A stretch of DNA of 64,000 nt from Streptomyces barkulensis (GCF_002843305.1 NZ_PGSG01000029.1:107723-171722); one strand, 5' to 3'; positions 24,874 through 36,316 are shown, counted from the first letter of the stretch. Numbers and translations are program-made. The notes: generated by a model not told the origin, from the letters alone.

Positions 24874-24941
24874 GTTCCCGATGACCCACCACGTGGAGTG
24901 CGTGGCCATCCTCAAGCCCGCGCCGAGGAGTTCCTGACCTG
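24874..24941 (+). repeat. att-like direct repeat, copy 3
   Basis: Third copy of the methyltransferase 3' end (MTHHVECVAILKPAP then RSS and stop). It marks the far boundary of the second island; sequence beyond it is presumably the original chromosome. Confidence 0.85.
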
Positions 24942-25474
24942 AGGTTCCACCGAGCCGGGCACCGCGTTCGACCTGTTCGCGGCCATCCACCGGGTGGAAC
25001 GGCCGCTTCGTCCGCCGAAGCGGCCTGACCCGGTGCGGTCATGAGCCCGGACCCGGCCGGCGAGGGCTTCCAGCGCCGGGGGCGTCGCCGGAAGCACGCC
25101 TCGAACGCCTCGAACGCCTCGAACGCCTTGGACGTCACTCTCGGCGGCCGCCTCCGGGCCACTTGCGCTCCCTGTGGTCCCCCTTCCGGTCGAAGGCTTC
25201 TTCGCTCGGGCGGCACCGGCGTGGACTCGCCGGACCGGTGCCGCAGTCGCCGCAGTCATGACACTGGAAGTGTTCCGCGTGTATCCGACGTGGTCACGGA
25301 AGGAAGGTGAGGAGGACCCGGCTCCCGCCGGGGCACCTCGTGTCGCGCGGAGACCTGCCGTCCGCGGCGTTCGCGGTGTGACGCGGCTCGGGTGGCGGGT
25401 CGCCGGCGGTGGTGGCCCGGCGCCCGCGACGCTGTCCGCGCCGCGGGCCGGGGCCTTCGCGCATGGAGGCGCAC
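24942..25474. other. Intergenic region, no gene seen
   Basis: The first 100 bp resemble the sequence after att copy 2. A CTCGAACGC unit is repeated in tandem near 25098-25125. I see no promoter, gene or RNA that I can support. Confidence 0.4.
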
Positions 25475-26242
25475 TTACGGGAGGAGGATGTTGCGGCCGG
25501 GGCCGCCTTCGAGGGTGTCCTTTCCGGTGCCACCCCAGACGAGGTCGTCGCCATCTCCGCCGTCCAGTGTGTCGCTGCCGGGGCCGCCGAGGAGGATGTC
25601 GCGGCCGTCCCCGCCCATGGCGTGGTCGTCGCCGGGGCCGGCGTGCACGGTGTCGTCACCGCCATAGCCCTCGATCATGTCGTCGCCCCGGCCGCCCCAC
25701 ATCCGCTGGTTGCCGTTGTCACCCATCAGGTGGTCTATGCCGTCGCCGCCGTGCAGGGCTGCGGGCCCCATGACCATGTCGTTCCCCGCGTCGCCCTGCA
25801 CCTTGCGTGCGGTGTGGGCGTGCAGTTCGTCGTCGCCGGGGCCGCCCCTGACGGTGCCGATCCCGGGGGTGAAGGCGGCGATCGTGTCGTCGCCGTCGCC
25901 GAGGAAGACGTCGATCCTGTCGGGCCGGGGGCTGTCGGCGGGTAGTTCGCAGACGACGGAGGTGGTGTCCTCGGGCCTGGAGTACGCACAGTGGTCGCCC
26001 GGCGCGAGCGGGACCACGTCGCTGAAGCCGATCCGCCGGATCCCGTCGCTGGTGTACATGGAGAATATGCTGAGGTTGTTGGTCTGTCCCGCAGCGGCGG
26101 TGAAGACGATCGACTGAGTCGCCCAGTCGGCTCCGACGCGGGCCTTCGCCTCGGTGGTGGCGGCCGCTGCCGGGCCGGCGGCGAGGCCGGCGGCTAACAG
26201 GGTCACGGTGACCGCGCTGACGGTGGCTCGGTTTCGGTTCAT
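25475..26242 (-). CDS. Secreted RTX-type calcium-binding repeat protein
   Basis: 255 residues. A signal peptide (about 1-28, ending AAAA) precedes a domain of about 85 residues with two Cys, then glycine/aspartate nonapeptide repeats typical of hemolysin-type calcium-binding proteins (GGPGDDELHA, GGRGDDMIEGYGGDDTVHAG, GGPGSDTLDGGDGDDLVWGG). These form a calcium-loaded beta-roll. No enzymatic domain or type I secretion signal is evident, so the protein probably exits by the Sec route. AGG just upstream of the ATG serves as ribosome site. Function unknown; an extracellular or wall-associated role is inferred. Confidence 0.85.
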   Translation of the reverse strand: MNRNRATVSAVTVTLLAAGLAAGPAAAATTEAKARVGADWATQSIVFTAAAGQTNNLSIFSMYTSDGIRRIGFSDVVPLAPGDHCAYSRPEDTTSVVCELPADSPRPDRIDVFLGDGDDTIAAFTPGIGTVRGGPGDDELHAHTARKVQGDAGNDMVMGPAALHGGDGIDHLMGDNGNQRMWGGRGDDMIEGYGGDDTVHAGPGDDHAMGGDGRDILLGGPGSDTLDGGDGDDLVWGGTGKDTLEGGPGRNILLP

Positions 26243-26608
26243 GAGACCTCATCTCGATGGGGGGACGGTCGACCCGCTCGGTGTGGTGCTGCCCGGGACC
26301 GGGCGGACGGTCGTGGGGCAGTCTCCCCCGCCGGCCCGGAGGATCTGCAAGACCCTCGTAATGACCAGTCGTCACGGGGGAGACGGTGTCCCTCCGGATG
26401 TGATTGCTGGTCTCCGCTGGTCAGGCATGTTCCCGGTGTCGCCGTGGCGGGATTCGCGCGGTTGGTTCCGGCTCCGTGGCGCGGCGTCGCCCCGCGCGCC
26501 GGTCCGGGCCGCACCCTCGCCTTCCGGGCCGGGGGAGGGTTCTGGCTCCCGGCTTCCGGAAGGTTCCCTGCTCACCGCCCACTTCCGTAATCGACTCCGT
26601 TTGCTTCA
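26243..26608. other. Divergent intergenic region between RTX and LPMO genes
   Basis: No gene seen. It must contain the RTX promoter on the minus strand, which I cannot pinpoint; the LPMO promoter begins at 26609. Confidence 0.4.
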
Positions 26609-26636
26609 TTGACATTTCACTCAGAAGTCGTACCGT
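26609..26636 (+). promoter_or_regulatory. Promoter of the AA10 LPMO gene
   Basis: TTGACA (26609-26614) and TACCGT (26631-26636) are separated by 16 bp. The CebR-like operator starts at the next base, so it would cover the transcription start. Confidence 0.65.
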
Positions 26637-26650
26637 TGGGAGCGCTCCCA
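26637..26650 (+). promoter_or_regulatory. CebR operator
   Basis: TGGGAGCGCTCCCA is a perfect 14-bp palindrome identical to the known binding sequence of CebR, the Streptomyces cello-oligosaccharide-responsive LacI-family repressor. It lies 34 bp before the LPMO start. Confidence 0.88.
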
Positions 26651-26683
26651 TGGTGCACCGCAACTGGAAGGAGTTCCCCCCAC

Positions 26684-27358
26684 ATGCGTAAGAAGAGCCC
26701 ATTAACCGGGCGTTCCCGGTCGGCCCTCCGCCGGCCTCTCCAGGCGCTCGTCATGCTGTTCGCCGTGGTTGTCGGCGCACTGACCTGGACGGCCCCCGCC
26801 CAGGCTCACGGCACCATCGTCAACCCCGCCTCCCGCGCGTACCAGTGCTGGAAGACCTGGGGCGGCAACCACATGGACCCGGCCATGCAGACCCAAGACC
26901 CCATGTGTTACCAGGCGTTCCAGGCCAACCCTGACACCATGTGGAACTGGATGAGCGCGCTCCGCGACGGCCTCGGCGGCCAGTTCCAGGCGCGGACCCC
27001 CGACGGGACGCTCTGCAGCAACAACCTCTCGAGGAACGCCAGCCTGAACAGGCCCGGGCCGTGGAAGACGACCAACGTCAGCAACAACTTCACCGTCCAG
27101 CTGCACGACCAGGCGTCCCACGGTGCCGACTACTTCAGGGTCTACGTGAGCAAGCAGGGCTTCGACCCCAAGACCCAGACCCTGGGCTGGGGCAACCTCG
27201 ACTTCATCACGCAGACCGGCCGCTTCGCCCCGGCGCAGAACATCAGCTTCAACGTCAACACCTCCGGCTACACCGGACACCACATCCTGTTCGTGATCTG
27301 GCAGGCCTCGCACCTCGACCAGGCCTACATGTGGTGCAGCGACGTGAACTTCGGCTGA
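26684..27358 (+). CDS. AA10 lytic polysaccharide monooxygenase (secreted)
   Basis: 224 residues. The signal peptide ends at Ala41, so the mature protein begins with His42 (HGTIVNPASRAYQCW), the N-terminal copper ligand; the second histidine is in DQASHGADYFRVYV. The C-terminal LFVIWQASHLDQAYMWCSDV is also typical. AA10 enzymes cut crystalline cellulose or chitin oxidatively. No carbohydrate-binding module is attached. The CebR operator argues for cellulose as the physiological cue. GGAAGGAG precedes the ATG at 26684. A strong terminator follows. Confidence 0.93.
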   Translation: MRKKSPLTGRSRSALRRPLQALVMLFAVVVGALTWTAPAQAHGTIVNPASRAYQCWKTWGGNHMDPAMQTQDPMCYQAFQANPDTMWNWMSALRDGLGGQFQARTPDGTLCSNNLSRNASLNRPGPWKTTNVSNNFTVQLHDQASHGADYFRVYVSKQGFDPKTQTLGWGNLDFITQTGRFAPAQNISFNVNTSGYTGHHILFVIWQASHLDQAYMWCSDVNFG

Positions 27359-27426
27359 GCCGGAGAGCGCCGCACACCGCACCGGCCTCGGCCGGGCGCC
27401 GATAACCCGCCGCCCGGCCGACCGGG

Positions 27427-27475
27427 CCCCGTCGGGGCAGGGGACGACCCACCTGGTCACCCTGCCCCGACGGGG
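27427..27475 (+). terminator. Strong terminator after the LPMO gene
   Basis: Perfect 16-bp arms (CCCCGTCGGGGCAGGG at 27427-27442 and its complement at 27460-27475) with a 17-nt loop. Confidence 0.8.
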
Positions 27476-27519
27476 CTCCCCGCGCTCCTGGTGTGGACAC
27501 ATCCGATCGCGCGGCAGTC

Positions 27520-27650
27520 GCACGGCATGAGGCGCCCGGCCGCCGAGTGCAGCTTCTCGCCGACGAACAGTTCCAGGAACCGCGCGCGTCGCCGTGCACA
27601 TTCGGCCCCACGAGGTGGACACCGTCCAGGCCGAGCTCCTCGGAGATCAT
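27520..27650 (-). pseudogene. Possible remnant of an RmlC-like dTDP-sugar 3,5-epimerase gene
   Basis: Reading from an ATG at 27650 gives VHLVGPNVHGDARG; a one-base shift then gives FLELFVGEKLHSAAGRLMP. Together these resemble the N-terminus of dTDP-4-dehydrorhamnose 3,5-epimerases. Only about 40 codons remain. Its proximity to the broken rmlB-like gene supports the reading, but the match is short. Confidence 0.35.
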
Positions 27651-27738
27651 CGGATTCCCCTCCTCAGCCGGCGCCGCCGGCGTCATCTGGTCGATCCTCG
27701 AAGGAGACTCCTTCCCGGGAGCCGCTCAGTGCCGGCCG

Positions 27739-28764
27739 TCAGGAGATCTTGACGAGCACGTTGCCCTTGTAGGTGCCGCGCAGCAGGTTGATGAGCGCCT
27801 CGGGCGCGGCCTCCACGCCGCCCTCCACCACGGTGTAGGGCAGCACGATCTTCCCCTCCTGGAGCCACTGGGCGAAGTGCTGGTTCCACGCCTGGACCTG
27901 CTCCGGTGTGTGGTAGGTGGAGAACGGCTTGATGACGATCTGCCGGACGATCCCGGTCATGACGTCCAGCCGGGGGAACGCCCCCTGGGCGTCACCGGTC
28001 TGCGCGGAGACCGCGCCCCCGAGCGCGAACCGGGCACCCTGCGCCGCCACCTGCACGGCGGCCTCGAAGTGCTCACCGCCGACCAGGTCGAAGAACACGT
28101 CGATCCCGTCGGGAGCCAGCTCGGCGAGCTGCTCGGCCACCGGGCCGTCCTTGTAGTTGAACGCGGCGTCGTAACCGAGCACCTCGGTCAGATAGGCCAC
28201 CTTCTCGGCGCTGCCGGCCGAGCCGATGACCCGTTTGGCCCCCCGAGCCTTGGCGATCTGGCCGGCCAGCGAACCGACACCGCCCGCCGCGTTCGACACG
28301 AAGACCACATCGCCCTCGCCGACCTCCGCGACATCGGCGATGCCGTGGTACGCCGTGATGCCCTGGTTCAGGAAGTACTCCAGACCCGGGTACCAGGCGG
28401 GCTCGACCTTGAAGTACTGGTCGGCGGGCCCGGTGGAGTACTCGGTCCAGCCGTCCAGGTGCTGGACGGTGTCGCCCACGGCCAGGTCGGGGCTGTCCGA
28501 GGCCACGACCACGCCGATCGCGCCGCCCCACGGCCGCTCGCCGACCTTGTAGGCGGGCATCATGGGCAGCCCGGGGTCCTCGGTCATCAGGTCCCGCATC
28601 ACGGCGGTCACCTGAAGGTACCGGTTGTGCACCACCACGTTGCCGACCGTGGGCGCGGTGGCCTCCACCTCGGCGACCTCGAAGTTCTCCTTCGACGGCT
28701 GGTCGGTGACATAGCGCGCCAGGCGTACTTCCTTGCCGGCCTTGGGCAGAGTCTGGGCGGTCAT
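27739..28764 (-). CDS. MDR-superfamily NADP-dependent oxidoreductase
   Basis: 341 residues of the zinc-independent medium-chain dehydrogenase/reductase type (leukotriene-B4 dehydrogenase/alkenal reductase-like). The N-terminal GroES-like domain is followed by a Rossmann fold with VVFVSNAAGGVGSLAGQIAK and the partner-specific AYHGIADVAEVGEGD. It likely reduces the double bond of an enal or enone with NADPH. GGGGA lies upstream of the ATG at 28764. It is intact although the genes on either side in the same direction (rmlB-like, rmlC-like) are broken. Confidence 0.87.
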   Translation of the reverse strand: MTAQTLPKAGKEVRLARYVTDQPSKENFEVAEVEATAPTVGNVVVHNRYLQVTAVMRDLMTEDPGLPMMPAYKVGERPWGGAIGVVVASDSPDLAVGDTVQHLDGWTEYSTGPADQYFKVEPAWYPGLEYFLNQGITAYHGIADVAEVGEGDVVFVSNAAGGVGSLAGQIAKARGAKRVIGSAGSAEKVAYLTEVLGYDAAFNYKDGPVAEQLAELAPDGIDVFFDLVGGEHFEAAVQVAAQGARFALGGAVSAQTGDAQGAFPRLDVMTGIVRQIVIKPFSTYHTPEQVQAWNQHFAQWLQEGKIVLPYTVVEGGVEAAPEALINLLRGTYKGNVLVKIS

Positions 28765-28789
28765 GGGTAATCCCCTTCGGTTTATTTCT

Positions 28790-29720
28790 TCACTCATTGA
28801 GGCCCGTTTCGAACGGCTGCTCGGGGATGAAGCCCAGTTCCTCTCGGATCTTGGCCATATCCAGGGAGTACCGCTGGTCGTGGCCGGGGCGGTCGGCGAC
28901 CTGTTCGACCATCTCCCAGCCGGCCCCGCAGCTTTCCAGCAAGTGGGCGGTCAGTTCCCTGCCGGTCGGTTCCGTGTCGCCGCCGACGTTGTAGACCTGG
29001 CCGGCCCGGCCGCCGCGCAGCACCAGGTGAGTGGCCGCGCAGTGGTCCGCGACGTGGAGCCACTCGCGGACATTGGCGCCCTCCCCGTACAGCGGGACAC
29101 GGCGGCCTTGCAGAAGGTTCGTGACGAAGCGCGGTATGGCCTTCTCCGGACTCCGGTACGGACCGTAGTTGTTTCGAGCACCGGGTGATCACGGCGTCCA
29201 GGCCGTGGGCCCTGTGCGCGGCCAGCACCAGCAGATCGGAGGCGGCCTTGGACGCCGCGTAGGTAGGGTCAGTTGGGCGCAAGCGGCTGCTCCTCGGTCC
29301 ACGAGCCGACCGGGATCGATCCGTAGACCTCATCGGTGGACACATGCACGAAACGCCCGACACCGTGCCGACGGGCGGCGTCCAGCAGTACCTGTGTGCC
29401 GAGCACATTGGTCGACACGAAGTCACGGGCATCCTCGATGGACCGGTCCACGTGCGACTCGGCGACGAAGTGAACGATCACATCGTGCCCGCGTACCGCC
29501 TCGTCGACCGGCTCCGCGAGGCGGATGTCACCACGGAGGAACGAGAACCCGGGATGCCCGGCGACCGGTGCGAGGTTCCTCATGTCGCCGCCGTGGCCGA
29601 GCACATCGAGCACGGTGACCCGGGCACCGCCCGCGGGGGTCCCGGAAGCCTGCCGGACAACAGGGCCCTGACGTGCTGCGATCCGATGAAGCCCGTACCA
29701 CCGGTGACGAATATCCGCAT
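28790..29720 (-). pseudogene. dTDP-glucose 4,6-dehydratase (RmlB-like) pseudogene
   Basis: It starts RIFVTGGTGFIGSQHVRALL (Rossmann motif), then continues in other frames: ARVTVLDVLGHGGDMRNLAP to FVHVSTDEVYGSIPVGSWTEE, then YAASKAASDLLVLAAHRAHG, then IPRFVTNLLQGRRVPLYGEG to ELGFIPEQPFETGLNE. Three single-base frameshifts (about 29650, 29275 and in the TTT at 29172-29174) break it, and the C-terminus is about 15 residues short. The intact enzyme would make dTDP-4-keto-6-deoxyglucose for deoxysugars. Sequencing error at all three sites is unlikely but possible. Confidence 0.85.
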
Positions 29721-30445
29721 GCGACGGATGGTAGGAAAGCGGGCTTGAGGCCGGGTCGAGCCGTAATGGCGGACGGGACCGGCCAGACCGACTCGTGGCC
29801 CGAACCTCTGTCACGGCTACGGCCTGCGAGTTCGTACACGGTGGGCGGTGAGACGCCGAGGGCGTGCCGCGGTGGAGTGAGCGCACCGCATCCGCATCGC
29901 GGCGGGTGACGGTGGCGATGCCCCGGGGGGCGAAGTGGTGTCGGAGCGCGTTCGCGGCGTGTCCCGGACGGACTCGGAGAGGGGCCGCCCGCCGTCGACG
30001 ACCGTCCTGGTGCGGCTTCCTGCCGACAGCACGGGCGAGCGGCGGACTCACCCCGGCGGAGGGCGGCCCGTGGCAGACCGTGACGCCGTTCGACGGCAGG
30101 GAATCCGGGCCGGCGGTGGGCCGGCGGTGGGCCGGCGGTGAGTTCCTGGAAGGCCGTCGGCCGAGCCGGGCCCGGCTTCTGGATTTCGGCCAATCCAGCG
30201 GGATTCGGAGCCCGGCCGGTGCCGTGCCGACGGACGGTTGGAGTGAGCCGCCGACCGGGATGCGGGGAGGTATTCGGCGGACAAGCAATTTATGAGTGCT
30301 GTGCGGCTTCTTGTCCACGTTGTGCGGTGATGTGTGCGGGCGGCACGCGATCTCTTCGCCTTGCGCCGTGTGTCGCTGCCGGTGGTGGCGTGTCGTGGTG
30401 CTGGCTTGAAACAACTTTTCCCGAGGAAGCCGGGAAGGTGGCTCC
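29721..30445. other. Intergenic region, no gene seen
   Basis: Over 700 bp with only shadow frames. It contains a triple GCCGGCGGTGG repeat at about 30108-30140. Composition near the right end is less GC-rich, consistent with promoter DNA for the next gene. Confidence 0.4.
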
Positions 30446-30460
30446 TACAATGGGGATATG
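30446..30460 (+). promoter_or_regulatory. Leaderless -10 element for the penicillin-binding protein
   Basis: TACAAT at 30446-30451 is followed after 6 nt by the ATG at 30458. No matching -35 is obvious. Confidence 0.5.
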
Positions 30461-32098
30461 ACACAAGGGATTCAGTTTCCGCGGGGAAGGCGTTCTGCGC
30501 GCCGGCGTCCGGTCCTCGGAATTTTAGTCGCGGTCGCCATTGTGGCCGGTGCCGGATACTGGGTGTACAACGCGCGGGGCGATGACGGCGATGCGGAAGT
30601 GGCGGCGGCGACTGAGCGGGTGGAAGGGTTCCTCGCGGCGTGGGAGGCCGGGGACGCCGGCGAAGCGGCTTCTTACACAGATGCTCCGGGCGCCGCCGAA
30701 TCGCTCATCGACTCGGTGTTGACGAATCTGAAGCCAACGGAGACCGAAATCGCCGTCGATGGTGTCGCCGAACGAGTTGAGGGGGAGGTGAAGGTTCCCT
30801 TCAGGGTGGAGATGCGGATTCCCGGTGTGGGCGAGTACGCGTGGAATTCAAGCGCCGTGGCCCGGAAGGAAAAGGACGGGGGGTGGGAGGTGGAGTTCAC
30901 CACGCCCACGGTCCATCCGGAGATGAAGCACGGCCAGACCCTGGCGCTGCAGTCCCGGGAACGCGCGAAGATCCTCGACTCGACCGGTGCCGAGCTCCAG
31001 GCGTCGTCTTTGACCGGCGCCGTCGACCCGGAGAGCGGGAAGGGTGTCTCGGGGCTCCAGCGTCGCTATGACGAGCAGCTCACGGGGGGCGGTGGCGGAG
31101 CGAAGTCGGTGGTGGTCGCGGACCGGGACTCGGGGCGTGCGGTGAAGCGACTCGGCGAGGAGAAGGGCGACCGGGGAGAACCGGTCGAGACCACCATCGA
31201 CCCGAGCGTCCAGGTCGCGGCTGCCGAGGCGCTGGAAGGTGTGGACAAGAAGGCCGCCATCGTTGCCGTGGCTCCGAGCAGTGGCCGGATCCTGGCCGCC
31301 GCGAACGTTCCGGGCGGAATGAACCGCGCGCTGACGGGGCGCTACGCGCCGGGCTCGACGTTCAAGGTGGTCACCACCGCCGCGCTGCTGAAGGCGGGTA
31401 TGCGTCCCGAGGACGTCGCAAACTGCCCCGAATTCGCTCACGTCAACGGTCAGCGCTTCGAGAACCAGGACCGGTTCACGCTGCCGGCGGGCTCCACCTT
31501 CAAGGACTCCTTCGCCGATTCGTGCAACACCTTCTTCGTCAACGCGCGGGACGAAGTGTCGAATTCGGCCCTCCAGGACACGGCCCGGACTTTCGGGATA
31601 GGTGGAGTGTGGGACGTGGGAGCCGTGACCTTCGACGGTGCGGTCCCGGTTCCCGGGAACGAGAACGAAAAGGCCGCGTCCATGATCGGGCAGGCGCGTG
31701 TCGAGGCTTCTCCGCTGGTGATGGCCTCGGTCGCGGCCACGGTCAAGGAGGGCGAGTTCAAGCAGCCGGTTCTGGTGCCGGACGTGGTGAAGGAGAAGCA
31801 CGAGGCACCGGAAGCGCTGGACCCGGCGGTGGCCGCCGATCTGCGCACGATGATGCGGGCGACGGTCACCGAGGGGGCGGGAGTGGAGCTGAGGGGCGTC
31901 CCCGGCCGGCCCCATGCCAAGACCGGCACGGCCGAGTTCGGCAGCGAGGACCCGCCGCGTACGCACGCGTGGATGATCGGCTTCCAGGGGGACCGCGATC
32001 TGGCCTGGGCGGTGCTGCTGGAGGACGGCGGGTCCGGAGGCGCGGACGCGGGCCCCATCGCGGCGAAGTTCCTCCAGAACCTCGGCCGACCTGCCTGA
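30458..32098 (+). CDS. Class B penicillin-binding protein with MecA-type N-terminal domain
   Basis: 546 residues. A single membrane anchor (about 20-37, VLGILVAVAIVAGAGYWVYN) is followed by an NTF2-like MecA_N domain (VEGFLAAWEAGDAGEAASYT), a linker domain and a transpeptidase domain with SxxK (GSTFKVV, near 300), SxN (SCNTFF) and KTG (AKTGTAEF, near 488). It cross-links peptidoglycan outside the membrane. The NTF2 domain recalls low-affinity, beta-lactam-tolerant PBPs such as PBP2a, so reduced beta-lactam sensitivity is possible but not shown. It is monocistronic and followed by a very strong hairpin. Confidence 0.9.
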   Translation: MTQGIQFPRGRRSARRRPVLGILVAVAIVAGAGYWVYNARGDDGDAEVAAATERVEGFLAAWEAGDAGEAASYTDAPGAAESLIDSVLTNLKPTETEIAVDGVAERVEGEVKVPFRVEMRIPGVGEYAWNSSAVARKEKDGGWEVEFTTPTVHPEMKHGQTLALQSRERAKILDSTGAELQASSLTGAVDPESGKGVSGLQRRYDEQLTGGGGGAKSVVVADRDSGRAVKRLGEEKGDRGEPVETTIDPSVQVAAAEALEGVDKKAAIVAVAPSSGRILAAANVPGGMNRALTGRYAPGSTFKVVTTAALLKAGMRPEDVANCPEFAHVNGQRFENQDRFTLPAGSTFKDSFADSCNTFFVNARDEVSNSALQDTARTFGIGGVWDVGAVTFDGAVPVPGNENEKAASMIGQARVEASPLVMASVAATVKEGEFKQPVLVPDVVKEKHEAPEALDPAVAADLRTMMRATVTEGAGVELRGVPGRPHAKTGTAEFGSEDPPRTHAWMIGFQGDRDLAWAVLLEDGGSGGADAGPIAAKFLQNLGRPA

Positions 32099-32103
32099 GT
32101 TCG

Positions 32104-32162
32104 GCACCCGTACCGCCCCTCCCCGGACGCGGCCCGTGTCCGGGGAGGGGCGGTACGGGTGC
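32104..32162 (+). terminator. 25-bp perfect-stem terminator after the PBP gene
   Basis: Arms 32104-32128 and 32138-32162 are exact complements around a 9-nt loop (arm begins GCACCCGTACCGCCCC). Confidence 0.85.
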
Positions 32163-34299
<2,137 letters not shown>

Positions 34300-34670
34300 C
34301 CTCCCGTTCCCCGGTGACCGTGGTGCGGTGCGGTCCGCGGGCACGTGGGGGAGCGGTCCACGGCGTGGGCGCTTCCACCCGCCGGCCCGCACTCACCGCC
34401 CAGGAGAACCCCGGCCGTGCGGCGGCCGGGGTTCCCCTGGGGCCGGCACCGCCGCGGCGTCCGGACCGAACCCGTCCTCGGAGAGGCGGGCGCGCTCGGC
34501 CCCCACCACGGCATGCCCGTCACAGGGAGGGCCGAACCGGTCCGTCCCGCCCGCACCGCGGCGCCCCGGGCCGTGCCCCGCGCCCTCGACGCGCGGGGCA
34601 CGCCCGCGGTGGGCGGACCGCCGGGCAACAAGGGCTCCCGTCCTGTCCGTTCGGCCGGTGCGGCACATGC
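34300..34670. other. Intergenic region, no gene seen
   Basis: Contains inverted GC stretches around CCGGCCGTGCGGCGGCCGG (about 34410-34430) that could act as terminator for the GH62 gene. Nothing else is supported. Confidence 0.4.
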
Positions 34671-34683
34671 GAGGATGTCGCTT

Positions 34684-36216
34684 GTGACCGAATCGTCTTC
34701 CCCGCCTGTCGCCGAGGCCGTGCCCCGCGGCCATGGTCTGGGATCCCGCGCCGCGGCCGTGCTCGTGTTCGGGTCCTCGGCCGCGGTCCTGGTGGTCGAG
34801 ATCGTCGCCCTGCGGCTGCTGGCCCCCTACCTCGGCCTCACCCTGGAGACCAGCACCATGGTGATCGGCATAGCCCTCACCGCGATCGCGCTGGGCTCCT
34901 GGCTGGGCGGGCGCGTCGCCGACCGGGTCGATCCACGCCGGCTCCTGGGCCCCTCGCTCGGGGTGTCGGGAGCGGTCGTGGCGCTCACCCCCGCCGTACT
35001 GCGCGGCACCGCAGAGTGGGCGCCGCCGGCGCTGTTGACGATCGCGTCGCTGACCATCCTGGTGCCGGGCGCGCTGCTCTCCGCGGTGACGCCGATCGTG
35101 ACCAAGCTGCGTCTCACCAGCCTCGCCGAGACCGGAACGGTCGTCGGCCGGCTGTCCGGCGTCGGTACCGCGGGCGCCATCTTCGGCACCGTCCTGACCG
35201 GCTTCGTCCTCGTGTCGCGACTGCCGGTCAGCGGCATCCTGATCGGCCTGGGAACACTGCTGGTGGCCGGCTCGGCGCTGGTCGAGTGGCGAACGCGCGG
35301 GTGGAGCGGCACACCCGCCCTGACGCTCGCGGTCGTCGCCGGCGGCCTGGCCGCCACGGCCGTGCCCGGCGGCTGCGACGTGGAGACGAGATACCACTGC
35401 GCACGGGTCGTCGCCGACCCCGACCGGGACAGCGGCCGCACACTCGTCCTGGACGGCCTGCGGCACTCCTACGTCGACATCGAGGACCCGACCTTCCTGA
35501 AGTTCACGTATGTACGCGCCATCGCGTCGGCGGTCGACGCGGCCTTTCCCGAGGGCGAGGCGCTCGCCGCCCACCACCTGGGCGGCGGCGGGCTCACCTA
35601 TCCCCGTTACCTCGCGGCCACGCGGCCGGGGACGCGCAGTGTCGTGTCCGAGATCGACAGCGGGGTCGTGCGCATCGACCGGGAACGGCTCGGTCTGGGA
35701 GACGAGACCGGTGTCGACGTACGGGTCGAGGACGGCAGGCTCGGCCTGCGGCGGCTGGAGACCGGCAGCCGCGACCTCGTCGTCGGCGACGCCTTCGGGG
35801 GCGTCAGCGTGCCGTGGCACCTCACCACGGTGGAGGCGCTGGCCGACGTACGGCGGGTGCTCGACGAGGACGGCCTGTACGTCGCCAACCTCATCGACCA
35901 CGGTGATCTCGCCTTCGCACGTGCCGAGGCGGCCACCCTCGCCGAGACCTTCGAGCACGTCGCCCTGATGGGTGAACCCGCCGACATCGGTCTCGCCCCG
36001 GCCGCCGCCGACGGCGGCAATCTGGTGGTGCTCGCCTCCGACCGGCCGGTCGACCCGCGCGCGACCCAGGAAGCACTGGACGCCCGGCGGACCGGCTGGA
36101 AGATCGCCACCGGCGACGGCCTCGCCTCCTGGATCGGCGACGCCCGGCCGCTCACCGACGACCACGCGCCCGTCGACCAGCTCCTCCAGCCCTACGGCTC
36201 ACGGGGCAGCCGGTGA
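34684..36216 (+). CDS. Membrane-anchored spermidine synthase-like protein
   Basis: 510 residues. About six N-terminal membrane segments (AAAVLVFGSSAAVLVVEIVA onwards, to about residue 225) resemble half of an MFS-like transporter. A C-terminal spermidine/spermine-synthase methyltransferase-like fold follows (AHHLGGGGLTYPRYLAATRP; SVVSEIDSGVVRIDRERLGL; RDLVVGDAFGG). Such fusions are widespread in actinobacteria; real aminopropyl transfer is doubtful and the substrate is unknown. GTG at 34684 is preferred because GAGGAT (34671-34676) lies 7 nt upstream as a leaderless -10; ATG at 34675 is possible. Confidence 0.82.
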   Translation: MTESSSPPVAEAVPRGHGLGSRAAAVLVFGSSAAVLVVEIVALRLLAPYLGLTLETSTMVIGIALTAIALGSWLGGRVADRVDPRRLLGPSLGVSGAVVALTPAVLRGTAEWAPPALLTIASLTILVPGALLSAVTPIVTKLRLTSLAETGTVVGRLSGVGTAGAIFGTVLTGFVLVSRLPVSGILIGLGTLLVAGSALVEWRTRGWSGTPALTLAVVAGGLAATAVPGGCDVETRYHCARVVADPDRDSGRTLVLDGLRHSYVDIEDPTFLKFTYVRAIASAVDAAFPEGEALAAHHLGGGGLTYPRYLAATRPGTRSVVSEIDSGVVRIDRERLGLGDETGVDVRVEDGRLGLRRLETGSRDLVVGDAFGGVSVPWHLTTVEALADVRRVLDEDGLYVANLIDHGDLAFARAEAATLAETFEHVALMGEPADIGLAPAAADGGNLVVLASDRPVDPRATQEALDARRTGWKIATGDGLASWIGDARPLTDDHAPVDQLLQPYGSRGSR

Positions 36217-36316
36217 CAGGACACGTCTCACCACTGCCTCGTGGCCCTCGGTGACGGCGGCTCCGGCCCCCGGGCGGTGGTGCGGACCGGAGCCGGGCGG
36301 GACGTGGCCCCGGGCC

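Noticed and set aside
24343..24990. Minus-strand frame with a protein-like stretch before att copy 3
   Set aside because: It begins inside the att-like repeat and has no ribosome site or recognised family; noted only as possible decayed sequence.
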